From NCBI GenBank assembly GCA_030623545.1, contig JAUXLW010000079.1, positions 1-6,239 on the forward strand: a DNA stretch of 6,239 bases. Direction: 5' to 3'. Both the position numbers and the translations under genes were made by a program. Under the pieces are notes generated by a model. It was not told the DNA's origin. It saw nothing but the letters and a program-made list of their open reading frames with translations, and made no database searches. Origin of the DNA: Acidimicrobiia bacterium. Its GTDB lineage: Bacteria > Actinomycetota > Acidimicrobiia > Spongiisociales > SHLN01. This document shows, one piece after another, positions 1 through 4,975 of this stretch; position 1 is the stretch's first letter; every line of letters begins with the position of its first letter.

Positions 1-545
1 GAGAGCAGCGGATAGAAGACGATGCCGATGGCGCTGTAGGCGAACATCCAGCGCCACCGATCCGGGGGGAGCTCAAAGAGCGGTGCGAGCAGGAATGCCA
101 GGCCTCCCGCCAGGCTTCCGGCCACTCCCCAAATGCCCATGGAGTAACTGCGGATGTGGGGCCGCACCTCTTCTGCCAGGTAGACCACCGCCAGGGCGGC
201 TACCGCGCCCGAGGCGGCGCGAGCAACTGCCTGAAAGATGGTGAACCCGACCACGCCCGGCACGAACGCCGTGGCGACGTTGGCGGCAAGCAGTGTCAAC
301 AGAGCGGCAAGCAGGGGACGCCTCCTCCCCAACCGGTCACCCCACAGGGCGAAGGCGACTGCGGTGAAGCTCCCGAGACGAATGATGGCGAGGATCCAGC
401 TGGCATCTGCCTTGCTGAGGCCGAGATCGGGACGGGAAAAGGCCAGCGTCACCACGAGAAGGCTTCCGGCGAAGGCCTGGACGAAGCCGGCAGTACCCAT
501 GAGGGTGGTGATCCGTCGGTCGGAGCGGTTGAAGCGGTTGCTCAT
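1..545 (-). CDS. MFS transporter, N-terminal part (cut by window edge)
   Basis: This is the first 181 codons of a major facilitator superfamily permease, a secondary transporter of the cytoplasmic membrane; the C-terminal half lies beyond base 1. I translated it by hand from ATG at 545. Hydrophobic segments fall near residues 14-36, 49-68, 77-95, 99-122, 135-157 and from 167, which fits the first six-helix bundle. Between helices 2 and 3 is the MFS motif A signature GDRLGRRRP (69-77), the cytoplasmic loop diagnostic of the family. The sequence RWRWMF (163-168) before helix 6 resembles the sugar- and organic-acid-transporter branches, but the substrate cannot be read from it. The start overlaps the csaA stop (ATGA), with a purine-rich GAGGTGG just upstream inside csaA, so translation is probably coupled to csaA. 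The family assignment is firm; the substrate is unknown. Confidence 0.88.
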   Translation of the reverse strand, partial: MSNRFNRSDRRITTLMGTAGFVQAFAGSLLVVTLAFSRPDLGLSKADASWILAIIRLGSFTAVAFALWGDRLGRRRPLLAALLTLLAANVATAFVPGVVGFTIFQAVARAASGAVAALAVVYLAEEVRPHIRSYSMGIWGVAGSLAGGLAFLLAPLFELPPDRWRWMFAYSAIGIVFYPLL

Positions 546-868
546 GCCACCTCGTTGCCAGGGTCGACCGCCGCGTCGGTATTCAACAGCACCACTCCGG
601 AGGCGGTTAAGGCACCCAGGATCAACACGTCCGAACGGAAACCGCCGATGTTTAGCGGAGGGAGCCCGGTGACGGCCACTACCTGACGGCCTACCAGCTC
701 CCCGGGCTGGTACCTGTCGGTGATCTGCGCGGACGACTGCATCTCTCCCAGAGGCTCGAAGTCGATGAGCAGTTGGTACGCCGGGCGGCGGGCACCGACG
801 TGCGCCTCAGCCGTGAGCACGGTTCCTACCCGCAACTGCAGATTCTGAAAGTCTTCTATCGTGGGCAT
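542..868 (-). CDS. csaA: CsaA-family tRNA-binding / chaperone-like protein
   Basis: The product is 108 aa, the usual length of CsaA (about 110 aa), a homodimeric cytoplasmic protein with the EMAP-II/Trbp111-type OB fold that binds tRNA and, in Bacillus, has export-related chaperone activity. The protein lines up with CsaA from end to end: the N-terminal IEDFQNLQLRVGTV (4-17), the mid-protein core QSSAQITDRY (44-53), and VVAVTGLPP...GGFRSDVLILG (63-85). The start at 868 matches the family N-terminus and is the only usable one, because the upstream frame holds no ATG, GTG or TTG before an in-frame TGA. There is no Shine-Dalgarno sequence in front of it. A TAACCT hexamer (879-884, minus strand) lies 10 nt upstream of the ATG, so a leaderless or nearly leaderless transcript is possible. 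The loop after the Pro-Pro, usually basic in the family, reads LN here. It overlaps the MFS gene by four bases. The family is certain; the cellular role in this organism is inferred. Confidence 0.93.
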   Translation of the reverse strand: MPTIEDFQNLQLRVGTVLTAEAHVGARRPAYQLLIDFEPLGEMQSSAQITDRYQPGELVGRQVVAVTGLPPLNIGGFRSDVLILGALTASGVVLLNTDAAVDPGNEVA

Positions 869-931
869 GAGCTTGAGGAGGTTACTCGGGAACCTCGCGA
901 AACTCCTGGCGGTTCACCTGCAGGTACACCC
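869..931. promoter_or_regulatory. Divergent intergenic region between csaA and ccdA
   Basis: These 63 bp separate two divergently oriented genes and should hold both promoters. No convincing -35/-10 pair is visible in either direction. What can be seen is a TAACCT hexamer reading toward csaA (879-884) and a perfect 10 bp palindrome ACCTGCAGGT (916-925) just before the ccdA start. The second half of that palindrome, CAGGT, is also the only weak ribosome-binding match for ccdA, six bases from its ATG. The palindrome could be an operator, but one of this length is expected by chance about once per kilobase, so I give it little weight. Confidence 0.35.
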
Positions 932-1687
932 ATGTCAATCAACGAACTCAACCTGGCAGCTGTTGTCGGCGCCTTCTTTTTCGGCGGCCTCTCGTTCGTT
1001 TCGCCGTGCGTCCTTCCACTACTACCAGGCTATCTGTCGCTCATGTCGGGCTACAGCACCGAAGAGCTACAGACCGGGGGTGCCTCGAAGGCCACGATGT
1101 TGCGGGCGACCGGACTATTCGTGGCCGGGTTCACAGTGGTGTTTGTGGCATGGGGTCTCGGTGCGAGCTGGGCGCTTCCCGGGAACGGCTGGGTTGTGTG
1201 GGCCGGGTGGTTCGTGGTGGCGATGGGCCTGTTCACGTTCGTCACCGCGCTTTGGAACCCCCGGCTGCTGCTGCCCCTCATGCGAGAACGGCGAATCGAG
1301 GTGCGGCCTTCCCGGCTCGGCAGGTTCGCTCCGCCGCTCATGGGAGTCGCCTTCGGCTTCGGCTGGACGCCTTGTATAGGCCCTTTCCTCGGAGCAATAC
1401 TCGCCTACACCGCAGCCGACACAGGCACTGCCTGGGAGCCGGTGATTCTTCTGGTGGCATACTCGGCCGGGCTGGCGGTTCCCTTCTTTGCGGCTGCTCT
1501 TGCCACCAACAAGGTGCTGGCGGGGTTTAGTGCCATCAAGCCGTACCTGCGCCCCATCCAGGCAGTTTCGGGGCTGTTACTGGCCGGATTCGGATGGTTG
1601 CTGATAACCGGTGAGATTACCGAACTGTCCGTTTGGTTCAGCGACCGGTTGCGCAGCATTGGCCTCGATAGCCTGAGCTCCATCTAG
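932..1687 (+). CDS. ccdA: CcdA/DsbD-family thiol:disulfide transmembrane transporter
   Basis: The product is 251 aa, a six-helix membrane protein that passes reducing equivalents from cytoplasmic thioredoxin across the membrane to extracytoplasmic thiol proteins, classically for cytochrome c maturation. Predicted helices lie near residues 10-33, 58-80, 87-108, 132-158, 170-192 and 206-226. The two redox cysteines sit in the signature motifs: FVSPCVLPLLPGYLS with Cys26 in helix 1, and GFGWTPCIGPFLGA with Cys148 in helix 4. They occupy the pseudo-symmetric positions expected of the family, and both are present. The frame is open back to 773, but ATG 932 gives the standard N-terminus; the extension would overlap csaA antisense and adds hydrophilic, unrelated sequence. 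No ResB, ResC, Ccs or TlpA-like partner gene adjoins it, so it may serve general extracytoplasmic thiol reduction. Its TAG stop lies inside the left arm of the intergenic element that follows. Confidence 0.93.
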   Translation: MSINELNLAAVVGAFFFGGLSFVSPCVLPLLPGYLSLMSGYSTEELQTGGASKATMLRATGLFVAGFTVVFVAWGLGASWALPGNGWVVWAGWFVVAMGLFTFVTALWNPRLLLPLMRERRIEVRPSRLGRFAPPLMGVAFGFGWTPCIGPFLGAILAYTAADTGTAWEPVILLVAYSAGLAVPFFAAALATNKVLAGFSAIKPYLRPIQAVSGLLLAGFGWLLITGEITELSVWFSDRLRSIGLDSLSSI

Positions 1688-1778
1688 TGTCCCGCATCAC
1701 AAGTCCTGCGCAGAATCTCGCCGGGCCTCGACGCCCATGGCTGCGTCCTCGTCCTCGACGTAGCCCCACTATGCCTTC

Positions 1779-1843
1779 GTCCTGCGTCCTTGCCATGAAC
1801 GCCGAGTCCTCGGCGATATCAGCACAAACTTACGACGCAGGAC
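1779..1843. repeat. Inner stem: perfect 10 bp inverted repeat enclosing a 7 bp hairpin
   Basis: GTCCTGCGTC at 1779-1788 is the exact inverse complement of 1834-1843. Between the arms is the compact hairpin CGCCGAG-TC-CTCGGCG (1800-1815). This stem uses the same bases 1834-1843 that pair with the left terminus in the long outer stem, so the two folds exclude each other. No run of T follows in either direction, so a standard intrinsic terminator is not supported. Confidence 0.5.
1839..1842 (+). promoter_or_regulatory. Probable ribosome-binding site of trpE, inside the repeat arm
   Basis: AGGA, within GCAGGAC, lies eight bases before the trpE ATG at 1851 and is the only Shine-Dalgarno-like sequence at a suitable distance. 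It is part of the right inverted arm of the intergenic element and of both alternative stems, so folding of the leader could hide it. Confidence 0.5.
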
Positions 1844-1850
1844 ACTAGCC

Positions 1851-3311
1851 ATGCTTACTCGCGACGAATTCCTCACGCTGGCCGGCGCATACTCGGTAGT
1901 GCCGCTCACGGTGACGGTGGTGGGCGATCGCGAGTCGGCGGTCACGGTTTTCGAGAAGCTGGTGGGTGATGAACGGCCCGGGTTTCTTCTGGAGTCCGTT
2001 GAAGGAGGGGAGCGCTGGGGTCGCTGGTCGTTCGTCGGTTGGGAGCCCGAGTTCACCCTGCGGAGTCGCGCCGGTGAGTCGACCGTGGAAGGCGCCGCCA
2101 TCGAGGTTCCCCCCGGCGACCCTCTCGAGGTACTAGAGGCCCTCGTTGGACGTTTCCAAACTCCGCCGCTCCCGGATTTGCCGCCCTTTCACAGTGGGGC
2201 AGTCGGCTACCTCGGCTACGACTGCGTGCGCTATGTGGAACGCCTGCCGGATCAACCTGTCGACGACCGGAATCTGCCGGAACAAGTTTGGCAATTCGTC
2301 GGCTCCCTCGCCGTTCTCGACAGGTTGAGTGACACCATCCTTCTCATCAAGAACGTGTACGTCGGCGATGACCCCTCCGCCCAATACGACGAAGCGACTG
2401 CTGAGTTGAGCGAAATGATGCAAACGTTGTCTGCCGGAGAGTCTTACCCGGCGAAACCCCTTCCCGACTTCACCACCAGGCCCGATTTCCAGATCAACTT
2501 GAGTCAGGCCGATTATGAGGGTGCGGTGAAGAAGGCCATCGACTACGTCTATGCCGGGGACGCCTTTCAGGTGGTCCCGTCATTGCGGTTCGACGTGCCA
2601 TTCTCCGGCGACCCGTTCGCCGTATACCGGGCCCTCCGGCTGATCAATCCTTCGCCGTATCTCTATTTCATTCGCGACGAGGAACTGGCAATCGCCGGCT
2701 CTTCCCCCGAAATAATGGTTCGAGTTCGTGACGGTCGAGTTTTCAGCAGGCCCATCGCCGGCACCCGGCCTCGAGGGGCTACGCCGGCGCTCGATCAAGC
2801 CCTGGAGGTCGACCTCCTCGACGATCCCAAGGAGCGGGCCGAACACGTGATGCTGGTGGACCTGGCCCGCAATGACCTCGGGAGGGTTTCTGAATACGGC
2901 AGCGTCGAGGTCGACGAGTTGATGGCCATTGAGCGCTACTCGCACGTCATGCACATGGTGTCTGGCGTAAGCGGCGCGCTTCGTCCCGGAGTAGGGCCGA
3001 TCGACGTGCTGCGGGCTACCTTTCCTCACGGGACTGTCACCGGCGCCCCCAAGGTGAGGGCAATGGAGATCATTGACGAAATCGAACCGGTTGCCAGGGG
3101 GCCCTATGCCGGCGCCGTGGGGTATGTCGACTTCAGCGGCAACGTCGACACGGCAATCGCTCTCCGGACCATGGTTGCTTCGGGCGACACCGCCTGGGTT
3201 CAAGCCGGCGCCGGCGTGGTCGCCGATTCGGATCCCACCGCCGAGTATCACGAGTGTCTGCACAAGGCTGCCGCAGTCCTGGCCGCAATCGCTGGAGCCG
3301 ATAAATTATGA
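1851..3311 (+). CDS. trpE: Anthranilate synthase component I
   Basis: The product is 486 aa, the chorismate-binding subunit that, with a TrpG glutaminase, converts chorismate and glutamine (or ammonia) to anthranilate, the first committed step of tryptophan synthesis. Residues 1 to about 200 form the N-terminal domain and carry LLES (46-49), the feedback tryptophan-binding motif, complemented by NPSPYLYF (266-273). The catalytic chorismate-binding domain runs from about 220 to the end: GSSPE (283-287), PIAGTRPRG (301-309), DLARNDLGRV (337-346), FPHGTVTGAPK (391-401) and QAGAGVVADSDP (451-462). Ala303 in PIAGT favours TrpE over PabB, whose E. coli form has a catalytic lysine there (PIKGT); LLES also points to TrpE. 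Length and N-terminus are normal and no active-site motif is missing. No trpG is adjacent or fused, so the glutaminase must be encoded elsewhere. The stop overlaps the next start by ATGA. Confidence 0.95.
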   Translation: MLTRDEFLTLAGAYSVVPLTVTVVGDRESAVTVFEKLVGDERPGFLLESVEGGERWGRWSFVGWEPEFTLRSRAGESTVEGAAIEVPPGDPLEVLEALVGRFQTPPLPDLPPFHSGAVGYLGYDCVRYVERLPDQPVDDRNLPEQVWQFVGSLAVLDRLSDTILLIKNVYVGDDPSAQYDEATAELSEMMQTLSAGESYPAKPLPDFTTRPDFQINLSQADYEGAVKKAIDYVYAGDAFQVVPSLRFDVPFSGDPFAVYRALRLINPSPYLYFIRDEELAIAGSSPEIMVRVRDGRVFSRPIAGTRPRGATPALDQALEVDLLDDPKERAEHVMLVDLARNDLGRVSEYGSVEVDELMAIERYSHVMHMVSGVSGALRPGVGPIDVLRATFPHGTVTGAPKVRAMEIIDEIEPVARGPYAGAVGYVDFSGNVDTAIALRTMVASGDTAWVQAGAGVVADSDPTAEYHECLHKAAAVLAAIAGADKL

Positions 3312-4261
3312 CCGACAGTTTCGGTGACGTGACCGGTGAATACCAGGCCCTCCACGAAAGTAGCGGGCTGGTTGCGGACGCCCACGAACTGGTGATTGTG
3401 TCCGGCTCAGACGCCGGAGGCTTCCTCGATTCGCTCTTGAGCCAGGATCTCACCGGGATGAGCAGCGGGGATGTCGTCCGCTCCTTGCTGCTTGGGCCCC
3501 GCGGCAAGCTGCGGGCTCCGCTGTGGGTGGGGCTGTTGGACGATGCCTTTCATCTGGTGACAGATATTGGTGCCGGCATTCGGGTGCAAGAGGATCTGCT
3601 CCGGTTCAGGCTGCGAGTCGACGTTGAGGTGGCGGACCCGCAGCCAATGCTCGACCTGATCGGGCCGGGCTCGGCCACGGTTTTCGCCGGTGCCGGCTTG
3701 GCAGTCCCGACGGGAGTGGCCGGTTGGGACGACGGCGTGGCAATACGAGCCCCGCTCGGTCATCTCGACCGGTTTTATGTTCCCCACCCGGGTCGGGAGG
3801 CGCTCCTGGCCGCCGGTGCTCGAATGGTGGGGGACCTGGCGGCGACTGCGGTGCGGGTGGAGATGGGAGAGCCGCGGATGGGTCGCGACATAGACGACTC
3901 CACTATCCCGCAGGAGACCCCCCTGGTGGAAGAGACGATTTCATTCGAAAAAGGGTGTTTCCTCGGGCAAGAGCTTGTGGCCCGAATCGATTCTCGAGGC
4001 CATGTCAACCGGCACCTGCGAGGCATTGTGATCTCGGAGAATTCGCTCCCTCCCGAAAAGGCTGAAATCTGGTCTGACAGTGACATGGTCGGCGAGCTGA
4101 CCTCGGTCTCCGAATCGCTGCGCGTTGGTGCCCCGATCGGTTTGGGACTCGTTCGTAGAGAAGTGCTCCCGGGCGATTCCGTCGAGATCCGGTGGGCGGG
4201 AGGCAAGGTGGGAGCAGAAGTGCGGGACTTGCCACTCTTACAAAAGCACATGGCGGCTTAA
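3308..4261 (+). CDS. ygfZ: YgfZ/GcvT-like folate-binding protein
   Basis: The product is 317 aa, a member of the YgfZ (COG0354) family related to the T-protein of the glycine cleavage system. In E. coli, YgfZ helps assemble or maintain certain Fe-S enzymes, such as the tRNA-modifying MiaB, in a folate-dependent way. The diagnostic family motif is intact as KGCFLGQE (215-222) with its conserved Cys217, followed by VARIDSRGHVNRHLRG. The N-terminal half (about 25-110) has the GcvT-like pattern of a short Ser-Gln-Asp segment (SQDLTG, 45-50) and LLGPRGK (61-67). A C-terminal beta domain (about 235-305) includes GLGLVRRE. The ATG is set inside the trpE stop (ATGA), with GGAG at 3294-3297 ten bases upstream, so translation is probably coupled to trpE. 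No glycine-cleavage genes are nearby, which argues against GcvT itself. Its substrate proteins here are unknown. Confidence 0.9.
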   Translation: MTDSFGDVTGEYQALHESSGLVADAHELVIVSGSDAGGFLDSLLSQDLTGMSSGDVVRSLLLGPRGKLRAPLWVGLLDDAFHLVTDIGAGIRVQEDLLRFRLRVDVEVADPQPMLDLIGPGSATVFAGAGLAVPTGVAGWDDGVAIRAPLGHLDRFYVPHPGREALLAAGARMVGDLAATAVRVEMGEPRMGRDIDDSTIPQETPLVEETISFEKGCFLGQELVARIDSRGHVNRHLRGIVISENSLPPEKAEIWSDSDMVGELTSVSESLRVGAPIGLGLVRREVLPGDSVEIRWAGGKVGAEVRDLPLLQKHMAA

Positions 4262-4281
4262 CAACCTGCTCATAATTGGCC

Positions 4282-4286
4282 AGGAG
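4282..4286 (+). promoter_or_regulatory. Ribosome-binding site of the response regulator
   Basis: AGGAG stands 11 bases before ATG 4298 in the 36 bp gap after ygfZ and supports that start. It overlaps a small CCAG-GAGT-CTGG hairpin (4280-4291), which is probably too weak to matter. No terminator is visible in this gap, so read-through from trpE-ygfZ is possible. Confidence 0.6.
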
Positions 4287-4297
4287 TCTGGATTGGT

Positions 4298-4975
4298 ATG
4301 GATGGAATCGTCCTCCTGATTGAAGACGAGGAAGAGATCGCCGAGCTCCTCCGGCTCGTTTTCGAGAAGGAGGGATTCCGGCTGCTGCACGCCGACTCGG
4401 GCGAGAAGGGTCTCGACATCCTGACCCAGCGCGCTCCCCGGGCCGTGCTGCTCGACCTTGGTTTGCCGGGGATGGATGGGACCGAGGTGTGCCGCCGGAT
4501 TCGGGCGAAGAGCAACGTTCCCATCATCATGCTCACTGCCCGCGACGACGAGGTCGACACGGTGGTGGGTCTCGAGATCGGAGCAGACGATTATGTAACC
4601 AAGCCTTTCTCGCCCCGGGAAGTGGTGGCGCGTGTGAAGGCCGTGTTGCGAAGGGCCGAGCAGGTGCCCGCGCCGCCTGCCGCGATTACGGTGGCCGACT
4701 TCGAGATCGATAGTGGCCGGCGCCAGGTGCGCACGCCGTCCGGTGACATAGTCGAGCCCACCGCCCGGGAGTTCGACCTGCTCTGGCACCTGGCACACAA
4801 CCGGGGAATTGTCCTTTCTCGTAGCCAGCTCCTGGAAGCCGTGTGGGGGTATGACTACTTCGGCGAAAGCCGGACGGTAGACGTTCACGTCCGCCAACTC
4901 CGCAAGAAGTTGGAGGGGATCCCGATTGAAACAGTGTGGGGCGTCGGCTACAAGCTTGGTGGCAGGGCGCGGTAA
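4298..4975 (+). CDS. OmpR/PhoB-family response regulator
   Basis: The product is 225 aa, a cytoplasmic DNA-binding response regulator. The receiver domain covers about 3-118: acidic pocket Glu9-Asp10, phospho-acceptor Asp53 (in LLDLGLPGMDG), Thr80 (in PIIMLTARDD) and Lys102 followed by Pro103 (TKPF), with GLEIGADDYV before it. All catalytic residues are present, so it should be phosphorylatable. A short Pro/Ala linker (123-128) leads to the winged-helix DNA-binding domain (about 130-222), recognisable from PTAREFDLLWHLAHNRG, the recognition-helix region SRTVDVHVRQLRKKLE and the final hairpin VWGVGYKL. The length is typical of the family. The following kinase gene starts inside its stop codon (TAATG), so the two are a cognate pair. 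It resembles MtrA/RegX3/PhoP-type regulators generally; I cannot assign a named orthologue or a regulon. Confidence 0.95.
   Translation: MDGIVLLIEDEEEIAELLRLVFEKEGFRLLHADSGEKGLDILTQRAPRAVLLDLGLPGMDGTEVCRRIRAKSNVPIIMLTARDDEVDTVVGLEIGADDYVTKPFSPREVVARVKAVLRRAEQVPAPPAAITVADFEIDSGRRQVRTPSGDIVEPTAREFDLLWHLAHNRGIVLSRSQLLEAVWGYDYFGESRTVDVHVRQLRKKLEGIPIETVWGVGYKLGGRAR

Larger units (their letters stand above)
1684..1848. repeat. Intergenic structured element with imperfect terminal inverted repeats (MITE-like or RNA-forming)
   Basis: This element fills the gap between ccdA and trpE almost exactly and holds no credible gene. Its ends, 1684-1704 and 1828-1848, are inverted copies matching at 17 of 21 positions; the outermost nine (CTAGTGTCC) are identical. 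All four mismatches are transitions, and in a minus-strand RNA each becomes a G-U pair, while in a plus-strand RNA each would be an A-C mismatch. Two more G-U pairs extend the stem to 1706/1826. The octamer GTCCTGCG occurs at 1703-1710 and 1779-1786 and inverted at 1836-1843. A 7 bp hairpin lies at 1800-1815. The left end supplies the ccdA stop and the right end stops two bases before the trpE ATG. TTGCCA (1790-1795) resembles a -35 box, but no good -10 follows at normal spacing. I saw no tryptophan-rich leader peptide. Being a dispersed repeat is inference; the inverted ends are seen directly. Confidence 0.6.

Noticed and set aside
156..686. Long plus-strand open frames across the csaA/MFS region
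   Set aside because: They are antisense shadows of two well-supported minus-strand genes; their translations are Arg/Pro/Gly-rich with no family resemblance.
876..881. AGGAGG-like sequence on the plus strand
   Set aside because: No start codon follows at a usable distance, and ccdA starts about 50 bases downstream.
916..925. ACCTGCAGGT palindrome as an operator
   Set aside because: It is perfect but only 10 bp and does not extend; such palindromes are expected about once per kilobase by chance.
773..931. Upstream extension of ccdA to ATG 773
   Set aside because: It would add 53 hydrophilic residues read antisense to the conserved start of csaA; CcdA proteins normally begin as from ATG 932.
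1688..1850. Tryptophan attenuator with leader peptide before trpE
   Set aside because: No short frame with adjacent Trp codons and no terminator hairpin followed by T residues is visible.
2580..3263. 227-codon minus-strand open frame inside trpE
   Set aside because: It lies entirely opposite conserved TrpE motifs and arises from the GC-rich third positions of trpE; the translation resembles no family.
4271..4276. CATAAT as a -10 box for the two-component pair
   Set aside because: The predicted start of transcription would fall at about 4283, cutting into the ribosome-binding site, and no -35 element lies at normal spacing (TTGCCA at 4229-4234 is 36 bases away).
4238..4897. 219-codon minus-strand open frame opposite the response regulator
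   Set aside because: The sense strand is an intact receiver plus winged-helix protein; the antisense translation shows no domain.
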